Shown: positions 1 through 5,045 of the stretch, one piece after another
Numbering within the stretch: the stretch's first letter is position 1
Layout: each line of letters opens with the position of its first letter
Assembly: GCA_964423795.1 (NCBI GenBank)
Contig: CAYRGC010000019.1
Coordinates: forward strand, 1 to 18,846
DNA from: CAYRGC01 sp964423795
GTDB taxonomy: Bacteria; Patescibacteriota; Gracilibacteria; Peribacterales; Peribacteraceae
Direction: 5' to 3'
Length of the DNA stretch: 18,846 nucleotides
The notes under the pieces: model-generated
Databases searched by the model: none
What the model saw: only the letters and a program-made list of their open reading frames with translations
What the model was told of the DNA's origin: nothing
Program-made: the position numbers and the translations under genes

Positions 1-2
1 TC

Positions 3-2105
3 GCCAACGGCACCGTCGGCCTCGCCGTCGGTAGTGCCACGAACATCCCGCCGCATAACCTCCGCGAGCTCATCCAGGCGACGCGCCACCTCCTCGAGAA
101 CCCCGAGTCCACGGTGGAGGATCTCCTCCAGTTCGTGCAGGGCCCGGATTTCCCGACGGGCGGCATCGTCTACGACAAGGAGGCCATCAAGCAGGCGTAC
201 CTCACGGGACGCGGCTCCATCGTGATCCGCGGCAAGGCCGACATCGAGGAGATGAACGGCAACCGCTACCAGATCCGCATCACCGAGATCCCGTACCAGG
301 TGAACAAGTCCACCATGATCGAGAAGATGGCCCAGCTCGTCACGGACAAGGTGATCCAGGGCATCTCGGACATCCGCGACGAATCCGACCGCGAGGGCAT
401 CCGCATCATCATCGAGCTCAAGAAGGACGCCTACCCGCAGAAGATCTTAAACCAGCTCTTCAAGCACACCGACCTCCAGACGAGCTTCGGCTACAACATG
501 ATCGCGCTCGCCGACGGGATCCAGCCGCGCCTGCTCAACCTCCAGGAGCTCCTGCAGCTCTTCCTCGGCCACCGCCGGGTCGTGATCACCCGCCGCGTCA
601 CGTTCGACCGCGACCGCGCGAAGGAGCGCGCCCACATTCTCGAGGGTCTCAAGAAGGCGCTCGACCACATCGACGAGGTCATCAAGGTGATCCGCAAGTC
701 CGAGACCAAGGAGATCGCGAAGGACGAGCTCATGAAGCGCTTCAAGCTCTCTGTCCTCCAGGCCGATGCCATCCTCCAGATGCGCCTGCAGACGCTTGCC
801 GGTCTCGAGCGCAAGAAGATCGAAGACGAGCTCAAGGAGAAGCTCGATTTCATCGCCGAGTGCGAGGCGATCCTCAAGGACAAGAAGCGCATCGACAAGA
901 TCATCCGCGACGAGCTCGGCGACATCGAGAAGTCCTACGGCGACGATCGCCGCACCGCCGTGGTGCCGCACGCCGTCGGGGAATTCTCCGCGCGGGACAC
1001 CATCCCGAACGCGCCGATGATCGTCACACTCACGCAGAGCGGCTACGTGAAGCGCCTGAGTCCCGTGCAGTTCCGCGCGCAACATCGCGGCGGCAAGGGC
1101 ATCAAGGGCGTGGCCACGAAGGACGACGACGAGGTGATGAGCTTGCTCCACGTCATGAACCATGACGACGTGCTCTACTTCACCAACAACGGCCGCGTGT
1201 TCAAGCTCCCGACCTACGAGCTCCCGCAGGCCAGCCGCGTCGCGAAGGGTCAGGCCATCGTGAACCTTCTCCAGCTCCAGCCGGGCGAGCGCATCACGGC
1301 GATGCTCAAGGCCCAGCTCGACGGCAAGAAGGAGCTCTTCATGGTCACGACGCTCGGCACCGTGAAGCGCACGGCCTTAAGCGAGTTCGACAACATCCGC
1401 CGCTCCGGCCTCATCGCGCAGAAGCTGCCCGAGGGCGAGGAGCTCAAGTGGGTGCTCGCCACGTCCGGCAAGGACGAGATCTTCATCCTGAGCAAGAAGG
1501 GGAAGGCCATCCGCTTCCCGGAGGGCGACGTCCGCTCCATGGGTCGCGCCGCCGCCGGCGTGCGCGGCATCAAGATCGGGGACGGCGACGTGGTCGTCGG
1601 CGCCTCGCTCATCGAGGAGCCGCAGATCTCGAGCCTTCTCGTCGTCATGGAGAACGGTCTCGGCAAAATGACCCCGGTGGAGGAGTACCGCTTCCAGGGT
1701 CGCGGCGGTTCCGGCGTGAAGGCCGCCCAGCTCACGGCGAAGACCGGCGACATCGTCGGCGGATTCGTCCTCAAGCAGGGCGAGGATGGCGACCTGCTCT
1801 GCATCAGCAAGCAGGGCCAGACCATCCGCATGCGCCTCTCGGATATCCCCAGCCGCGGCCGTGCCACGCAGGGCGTCATCGTCATGCGCCTGGACGGCAG
1901 CGACAAGGTCGCGTCCATGAGCGTCATCATGGAGGACAAGGCCGCCGAGGAGGCCATCGCCCAGGCCGCTCTCGAAGAGCGCGCCGAGGAGGTGGAGGCT
2001 CTCGAGGAGCAGGCCGAAGCCATCGAAGAGATCAAGGAAGAGGCGGCTGCAGCCGCGGCGCCGAAGGCAAAGGCGAAGGCGGGTGGGAAGAAAGGAAAGA
2101 AATAA
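3..2105 (+). CDS. gyrA: DNA gyrase subunit A, C-terminal part (5' end outside window)
   Basis: Subunit A of gyrase, the type IIA topoisomerase that breaks and rejoins DNA and introduces negative supercoils. The reading frame is already open at base 3 and runs about 700 codons to TAA. The visible protein begins in the breakage-reunion domain, with LAVGSATNIPPHN close to the family's IAVGMATNIPPHN, so the catalytic tyrosine lies upstream. A long coiled-coil/tower region follows, then the beta-pinwheel C-terminal domain. That domain contains QHRGGKG near bases 1080-1100, a good match to the GyrA box (QRRGGRG) needed for DNA wrapping, which favours GyrA over ParC. Repeated blade motifs such as GRGGSGVKA follow. 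The last ~55 residues are a Glu/Ala-rich helix and then an Ala/Lys-rich tail (AAAAAAPKAKAKAGGKKGKK), an extension that may contact DNA or adjust wrapping. Identification is firm. Confidence 0.97.
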   Translation, partial: ANGTVGLAVGSATNIPPHNLRELIQATRHLLENPESTVEDLLQFVQGPDFPTGGIVYDKEAIKQAYLTGRGSIVIRGKADIEEMNGNRYQIRITEIPYQVNKSTMIEKMAQLVTDKVIQGISDIRDESDREGIRIIIELKKDAYPQKILNQLFKHTDLQTSFGYNMIALADGIQPRLLNLQELLQLFLGHRRVVITRRVTFDRDRAKERAHILEGLKKALDHIDEVIKVIRKSETKEIAKDELMKRFKLSVLQADAILQMRLQTLAGLERKKIEDELKEKLDFIAECEAILKDKKRIDKIIRDELGDIEKSYGDDRRTAVVPHAVGEFSARDTIPNAPMIVTLTQSGYVKRLSPVQFRAQHRGGKGIKGVATKDDDEVMSLLHVMNHDDVLYFTNNGRVFKLPTYELPQASRVAKGQAIVNLLQLQPGERITAMLKAQLDGKKELFMVTTLGTVKRTALSEFDNIRRSGLIAQKLPEGEELKWVLATSGKDEIFILSKKGKAIRFPEGDVRSMGRAAAGVRGIKIGDGDVVVGASLIEEPQISSLLVVMENGLGKMTPVEEYRFQGRGGSGVKAAQLTAKTGDIVGGFVLKQGEDGDLLCISKQGQTIRMRLSDIPSRGRATQGVIVMRLDGSDKVASMSVIMEDKAAEEAIAQAALEERAEEVEALEEQAEAIEEIKEEAAAAAAPKAKAKAGGKKGKK

Positions 2106-2107
2106 GC

Positions 2108-2176
2108 AACCAGGATTCCAGGCAACCAGGTAACCAGGATTGGCTCCTGGTTGCCTGGTTTCTCGGTTGCCTGGTT
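2108..2176. repeat. Symmetric AACCAGG/CCTGGTT hairpin array after gyrA
   Basis: Three copies of AACCAGG (2108-2114, 2124-2130, 2132-2138) are followed by three copies of the complement CCTGGTT (2146-2152, 2154-2160, 2170-2176). The gaps mirror each other (9 and 1 nt on the left, 1 and 9 nt on the right), so all six units pair in one long hairpin with a 7-nt loop. Within it CCAGGCAACCAGG and CCTGGTTGCCTGG form a 13-nt perfect inverted repeat. It starts two bases after the gyrA stop and could end the gyrA transcript, but no clean U-tract follows. Confidence 0.85.
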
Positions 2177-2201
2177 ACGGGCTTCTAACCGCTTTTCGGG
2201 C

Positions 2202-2229
2202 TTGCGACTACCAAGAAACTCTGTAGAAT
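2202..2229 (+). promoter_or_regulatory. Probable rpmE promoter (leaderless or near-leaderless)
   Basis: TTGCGA at 2202-2207, a 16-nt spacer, then TAGAAT at 2224-2229, nine bases before the rpmE ATG at 2239. No Shine-Dalgarno sequence lies between. Transcription would begin at or within a few bases of the start codon. Confidence 0.55.
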
Positions 2230-2238
2230 TGCCCGGCT

Positions 2239-2457
2239 ATGAAGAAATCCGTCCATCCGACCATCCATCTCGACGCGAAGACCACCTGCCAGACGTGCAA
2301 TACCGTCTTCCAGATTCCGAGCACCATCAAGGAGCAGTCGGTCGAAATCTGCCGCAACTGCCACCCGATCTACACCGGCAAAGTGCAGAAGGAGGCCCGC
2401 GGCGGCCGCGTGGAGCGCTTCCGCAAGATGCAGGCGGCGTCCTCGTCCAAGAAGTAA
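2239..2457 (+). CDS. rpmE: 50S ribosomal protein L31 (zinc-ribbon form)
   Basis: Small protein of the large ribosomal subunit, at the bridge between subunits near the central protuberance. The 72-residue product has the family layout: MKKSVHP start, a CxxC pair at Cys17/Cys20, a second at Cys38/Cys41 within ICRNCHPIYTGK, and the GGRVERFRK end. Four cysteines mark the zinc-binding (C+) form rather than the Cys-free paralogue made under zinc limitation. The basic tail AASSSKK is a little longer than usual. The gene is monocistronic: its own promoter lies upstream and a strong intrinsic terminator follows the stop codon. Confidence 0.96.
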   Translation: MKKSVHPTIHLDAKTTCQTCNTVFQIPSTIKEQSVEICRNCHPIYTGKVQKEARGGRVERFRKMQAASSSKK

Positions 2458-2461
2458 TTTC

Positions 2462-2498
2462 AAAAGGCGACCCCGGGTTGGTCCGAGTCGCCTTTTTT
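2462..2498 (+). terminator. Intrinsic terminator of rpmE
   Basis: AAAGGCGAC (2463-2471) pairs with GTCGCCTTT (2487-2495) around a 15-nt GC-rich loop and is followed at once by a run of T (2493-2498). This is a classical Rho-independent terminator just after the rpmE stop codon. Confidence 0.9.
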
Positions 2499-2509
2499 CG
2501 TGCCCGGCG

Positions 2510-2515
2510 TAGGAT
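2510..2515 (+). promoter_or_regulatory. -10 box TAGGAT placed for a leaderless start
   Basis: TAGGAT ends six bases before the ATG at 2522, which is the spacing expected if transcription starts on the A of the start codon. No -35 box and no Shine-Dalgarno sequence are visible. The rpmE terminator lies just upstream, so this gene needs its own promoter. Confidence 0.45.
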
Positions 2516-2521
2516 GAGGAC

Positions 2522-2830
2522 ATGTCGCTCTTGCCTCCGTTACGGTACCTCGGCGAAGACTTGGAGGCCGAGGATGTCGCCAGGCGTCTCCGGCAGGAGG
2601 GTGTAGGAAGTACCTCGCTCTTTGTCGTATGCGCCTGTCCGCACGAGCGGCGGCAGTTGCTCATCGATTTCCTGCGGCAAGCCGAGCTGACCGATTGTTT
2701 CGGCACGCATGACGGCAGGGTCCAGGTCCGTGTGCCGCGGAGTTACCTCGAGGATGACGAATTGTCTCCGCTCCTGGAGCGTCTTCGGGGATACCGTGCG
2801 GAAGTGATCTCCGTAGTGGGGAATGGGTGA
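2522..2830 (+). CDS. Hypothetical protein, 102 aa
   Basis: I do not recognise this family. The protein is acidic, soluble-looking and has no signal peptide or membrane segment. The C-terminal half (VRVPRSYLEDDELSPLLERL, then RGYRAEVISVVGNG) looks like a beta strand, an amphipathic helix and a final strand, a small alpha/beta fold. The centre holds CACPHERRQLLIDFLRQAEL, with two cysteines spaced CxC and a helix. The case for a real gene is the -10 box six bases before the ATG, its place between two terminator-like hairpins, and codon use like its neighbours. A longer antisense frame (2540-2896) overlaps it but has no start signal. No function is proposed. Confidence 0.65.
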   Translation: MSLLPPLRYLGEDLEAEDVARRLRQEGVGSTSLFVVCACPHERRQLLIDFLRQAELTDCFGTHDGRVQVRVPRSYLEDDELSPLLERLRGYRAEVISVVGNG

Positions 2831-2859
2831 CTTTTTCGCAGAAGAAAGACAAAAAGTCA
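2828..2859. terminator. Inverted repeat after the 102-aa gene, possible terminator
   Basis: TGACTTTTT (2828-2836, beginning with the stop codon) and AAAAAGTCA (2851-2859) form a perfect 9-bp inverted repeat with a 14-nt loop. The tract after it (GTCTTTC) is only weakly U-rich. Either strand could use it. Confidence 0.5.
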
Positions 2860-2872
2860 GTCTTTCAAATAA

Positions 2873-2902
2873 TTGACAAATTTTTGAAGAATGCAATAAT
2901 AA
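2873..2902 (+). promoter_or_regulatory. Probable promoter of the membrane protein gene
   Basis: A perfect -35 TTGACA (2873-2878) is followed by an AT-rich stretch with AATAAT (2895-2900) or TAATAA (2897-2902) at 16-18 nt. A second candidate -10, TATAAT at 2960-2965, lies closer to the gene but has no well-spaced -35. If the first is used, the leader is about 80 nt. Confidence 0.55.
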
Positions 2903-2986
2903 TAATTACCCAGGCAGCAATGCTTGGAGTTCTTTGAAACCAGCGGTGGTTTCCGTGTCTATAATTTTTTTGAAAGGGCTGTTGTT

Positions 2987-3676
2987 ATGGCTACGAGTCC
3001 CGTTCCCTCTCCCACTCCTCGTGCAGCCGCCGCGAAAGTGGAAGAAATCCGTCTCCGATCGTATTCGGAACTGATTTGCTTTTTGCCTCTCGCGATCATT
3101 GGCGTCGTGTTTTATGCGCTGACGGATTGGGTAAATGCCGATGTGATCTCGTACATTTGGTTGGTTGCCCTCCTGCTATCGATCGCGGGGGCTTCGTATC
3201 AACTCAATGTAGTGGAAACTGCGGTGATTGCCGGCATGCTGTTGGTTCTGGTCCCGGTTGCTGACTGGTTCCAGATTCGATGGGTCCAGCCCATGCTCGT
3301 GTGGTTCACGCGTGAACTCGGCGTGGTCCAGACAGGACCAATGCTGACTATGTCAAAATGGATTCTTGTGATTTTCGGCTTTGAGTGGGTCGTGATGAGA
3401 TTTTTTTATTTCGACCTCTCAAGCAACCGACTCGAATGCGTACGGTATTTGCAGACGGAGCCTGCAGAAGACCTCAAGTCCGTCACGGTCGCTCCGCATT
3501 ACGGCAATTTTTTCAAACTGTTGCTGTTCGGGATAGGTGACCTCGTATTTGTTCGTAACAAAATCGAAGTACGGCGCATTACCGATGTACCATTCCTCTG
3601 GTTCCGTTGGGCGAAAATCGAGCGACTGATTGAGACGACCGCCGTCTCAATTTATCCGCCTGACCAAGCCCAGTAG
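2987..3676 (+). CDS. Membrane protein with four predicted helices and a PH-like C-terminal domain
   Basis: A 229-residue protein of unknown function. The N-terminus is cytosol-like and Pro/Ala-rich (residues 1-18). Hydrophobic segments follow at about 29-47, 53-70, 77-93 and 124-142. The remaining part (about 145-205: FYFDLSSNRLECVRYL, then GDLVFVRNKIEVRRITDVP) resembles the bacterial PH-like domains that follow membrane helices, with a basic strand-turn-strand ending. I chose the ATG at 2987 because GAAAGGG lies 8 nt upstream, one of the few clear ribosome sites in the window; the same frame is open further upstream only through a TTG. Base composition is clearly more AT-rich than the flanking genes, which may point to acquisition. 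The family assignment is tentative. Confidence 0.8.
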   Translation: MATSPVPSPTPRAAAAKVEEIRLRSYSELICFLPLAIIGVVFYALTDWVNADVISYIWLVALLLSIAGASYQLNVVETAVIAGMLLVLVPVADWFQIRWVQPMLVWFTRELGVVQTGPMLTMSKWILVIFGFEWVVMRFFYFDLSSNRLECVRYLQTEPAEDLKSVTVAPHYGNFFKLLLFGIGDLVFVRNKIEVRRITDVPFLWFRWAKIERLIETTAVSIYPPDQAQ

Positions 3677-3700
3677 CATCAAATTATCCACCGCTGGCAT

Positions 3701-3729
3701 CCCGGTGCGCTTGTTGCGCACCGGGGTTT
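3701..3729 (+). terminator. Strong GC hairpin after the membrane protein gene
   Basis: CCCGGTGCGC (3701-3710) and GCGCACCGGG (3716-3725) form a perfect 10-bp stem with a TTGTT loop, 24 bases after the stop codon. The following GTTTCC is a short U-tract, so termination is likely but may not be complete. Confidence 0.7.
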
Positions 3730-3742
3730 CCAATGCCCGGAA

Positions 3743-3769
3743 ATGGCACTCCCGGAGCGTGAGTGCTAT
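3743..3769 (+). promoter_or_regulatory. CIRCE operator for HrcA
   Basis: ATGGCACTC (3743-3751), exactly nine bases, then GAGTGCTAT (3761-3769). The consensus is TTAGCACTC-N9-GAGTGCTAA; the left arm matches 7/9 and the right arm 8/9, with the GCACTC/GAGTGC core intact. The right arm overlaps the -10 box at 3767-3772, so bound HrcA would block transcription of its own gene. No other copy with this spacing was found in the window. Confidence 0.88.
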
Positions 3770-3772
3770 GCT
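3764..3772 (+). promoter_or_regulatory. Extended -10 promoter of hrcA, leaderless
   Basis: TGCTATGCT is an extended -10 (TGn plus TATGCT). It ends seven bases before the ATG at 3780, so the transcript should begin at the start codon. It overlaps the right CIRCE arm. No Shine-Dalgarno sequence is present. Confidence 0.65.
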
Positions 3773-3779
3773 CGGCCGT

Positions 3780-4490
3780 ATGGACGCGCGCCAAGCGAAA
3801 CTCCTGATGGCGATCATCGATCAGTTCATCTCCACCGCGGAGCCGGTGGGGAGCAAGCACCTGCTCGAGAGCGGGGGATTCTGCCTGTCGGGCGCCACCA
3901 TCCGAAACGAGATGCGCTTCCTCGGCGACGAGGGCTTTTTGGAGAAGCCCCACATCTCCGCCGGCCGCATTCCCACGGCCAAGGGCTATCGGCTCTACGT
4001 GAAGGAATTCATGAAACCGGGCGCGCAGGAGAAGGCCGTGCAGAAGCGGTTCGATACCCTTCGGGAGATGTACTTCCGCCGCAAGGACCAGGAGCGAGCG
4101 TACGAGGCAGTCGGGCTCCTTTCGCAGATGACCCCGAACGTCGCCTTCGCGACGGTGCCGCACAAGCCGAGCGTCTATTACCTGGGCCTCGCCAACGTGC
4201 TGAGACAGCCCGAGTTCCAGGAGAATCCGGTGCTCGCCTCGCGCGTGGCGGAAGTGCTCGAGGAGAAGCTCACGGACGTCCTCGGCAAGCTCGACGTGGA
4301 CGACCGCGTGCAGTACTTCATCGGCGACGAGCACATCCTCCCGCACATCCAGAGCGTCAGCATGATGGTCACGGGTTACAAGGTGCGCGACCATCGCGGC
4401 GCGCTGGGCGTCATCGGTCCGATGCGTATGGATTACGCGTATAACACGGTGGCGCTGGAGATGGTGGCGGGGCTCCTTCGATCTGAATGA
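3780..4490 (+). CDS. hrcA: Heat-inducible transcription repressor HrcA (short form)
   Basis: Repressor of class I heat-shock genes; it binds CIRCE and is kept active by GroEL in well-studied bacteria. Residues 1-75 are a typical HrcA winged-helix domain (MDARQAKLLMAIIDQFISTAEPVGSK, then SGATIRNEMRFLGDEGFLEKPHISAGRIPT). The C-terminus GALGVIGPMRMDYAYNTVALEMV matches the conserved family end, so the protein is complete. At 236 aa it lacks roughly 100 residues of the central region found in the usual ~340-aa proteins. The start at 3780 is set by the family N-terminus and by the -10/CIRCE arrangement; the open frame extends upstream but without support. The usual partners grpE, dnaK and dnaJ are not next to it here, so its other targets must lie elsewhere. 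Confidence 0.95.
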   Translation: MDARQAKLLMAIIDQFISTAEPVGSKHLLESGGFCLSGATIRNEMRFLGDEGFLEKPHISAGRIPTAKGYRLYVKEFMKPGAQEKAVQKRFDTLREMYFRRKDQERAYEAVGLLSQMTPNVAFATVPHKPSVYYLGLANVLRQPEFQENPVLASRVAEVLEEKLTDVLGKLDVDDRVQYFIGDEHILPHIQSVSMMVTGYKVRDHRGALGVIGPMRMDYAYNTVALEMVAGLLRSE

Positions 4491-4496
4491 AAGGGG

Positions 4497-4521
4497 CTGG
4501 AATACTGGAGTACTGGAATGC
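4497..4521. repeat. Left inverted-repeat array of the four-helix-bundle unit
   Basis: AATACTGG (4501-4508) and AGTACTGG (4509-4516), then AATGC. The array begins six bases after the hrcA stop codon, and its inner end reaches the stop codon of the reverse-strand gene at 4521-4523. The opposite array at 4997-5026 carries the same unit inverted. Confidence 0.85.
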
Positions 4522-4877
4522 TAGGAACGTCGGCAGGCGCTGATCAGCCCCGAGAGCAGCCGACCCGTTCGTCGTGCGCAATACAGAGTTTGCTGAACCT
4601 GTTGCTCGGTCGTGAATCGGAGTCGACTCGCGATGAGTAAAAACGCTTCTACTTCGGCGCATTCACCGCGAGCGATCACGTATTTGTTCGCTTTGTCCGG
4701 ATAGGTGTATCGACCGAATCCCTCAGCTGTATTCGCGACGACACCGGTCGCTGCTTTATGGATCTGTGATGTGAGTCCGTAGCGTTCTTCTCGAGGAAAC
4801 GTGCTCGTGAGCGCATAGACAGCTTCGACCAGATCCATGCCGGATTTCCATGCTTCGAGATCTTGAAAGGATTTCAT
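4521..4877 (-). CDS. Four-helix-bundle protein of the S23 / 23S rRNA intervening-sequence family
   Basis: A 118-residue protein. MKSFQDLEAWKSGMDLVEAVY, then FPREERYGLTSQIHKAATGVVANTAEGFGRYT, is the hallmark of the family first seen in intervening sequences of 23S rRNA genes and related to the Avd accessory protein of diversity-generating retroelements. These proteins form basic four-helix bundles that assemble as rings and probably bind nucleic acid; no enzyme activity is known. Here it is not inside an rRNA gene but between hrcA and a VirD4-like gene, on the opposite strand, with inverted AATACTGG arrays on both sides. That setting suggests a small transposable or recently inserted unit. The start is set by the conserved MKSFxDLxAW N-terminus. 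Confidence 0.92.
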   Translation of the reverse strand: MKSFQDLEAWKSGMDLVEAVYALTSTFPREERYGLTSQIHKAATGVVANTAEGFGRYTYPDKANKYVIARGECAEVEAFLLIASRLRFTTEQQVQQTLYCARRTGRLLSGLISACRRS

Positions 4878-4978
4878 GGAGCTATTTTCTCCCAAATGTT
4901 TCCTCAGATGAGGACTCGTTGCGGATGCAAATCTGTTGCCCATTGAGTTTTTCTCATTTTCTTGCGAAAAAAGACATT

Positions 4979-4997
4979 CCGTTCTGCCACAGAACGG
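4979..4997. repeat. Hairpin next to the right inverted array
   Basis: CCGTTCTG (4979-4986), CCA loop, CAGAACGG (4990-4997): a perfect 8-bp stem directly inside the right AATACTGG array. It could be part of the end structure of the four-helix-bundle unit or a terminator. No U-tract follows on the plus strand. Confidence 0.6.
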
Positions 4998-5028
4998 CAT
5001 TCCCAGTAGTCCAGTATTCCAGTATTCT
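4997..5028. repeat. Right inverted-repeat array of the four-helix-bundle unit
   Basis: GCATTC (4997-5002), then CCAGTAGT (5003-5010), CCAGTATT (5011-5018) and CCAGTATT (5019-5026). Read on the other strand this is AATACTGG, AATACTGG, ACTACTGG, GAATGC, the inverse of the left array (two units plus GAATGC). The outermost TATTCT (5023-5028) is also a plausible -10 box for the downstream gene. Confidence 0.85.
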
Positions 5029-5045
5029 TCTGAGTGACGACTTCC

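Noticed and set aside
3780..4490. HrcA as a truncated pseudogene
   Set aside because: Both the N-terminal DNA-binding domain and the conserved C-terminal block are present, and the operator is retained. It is a short but complete form.
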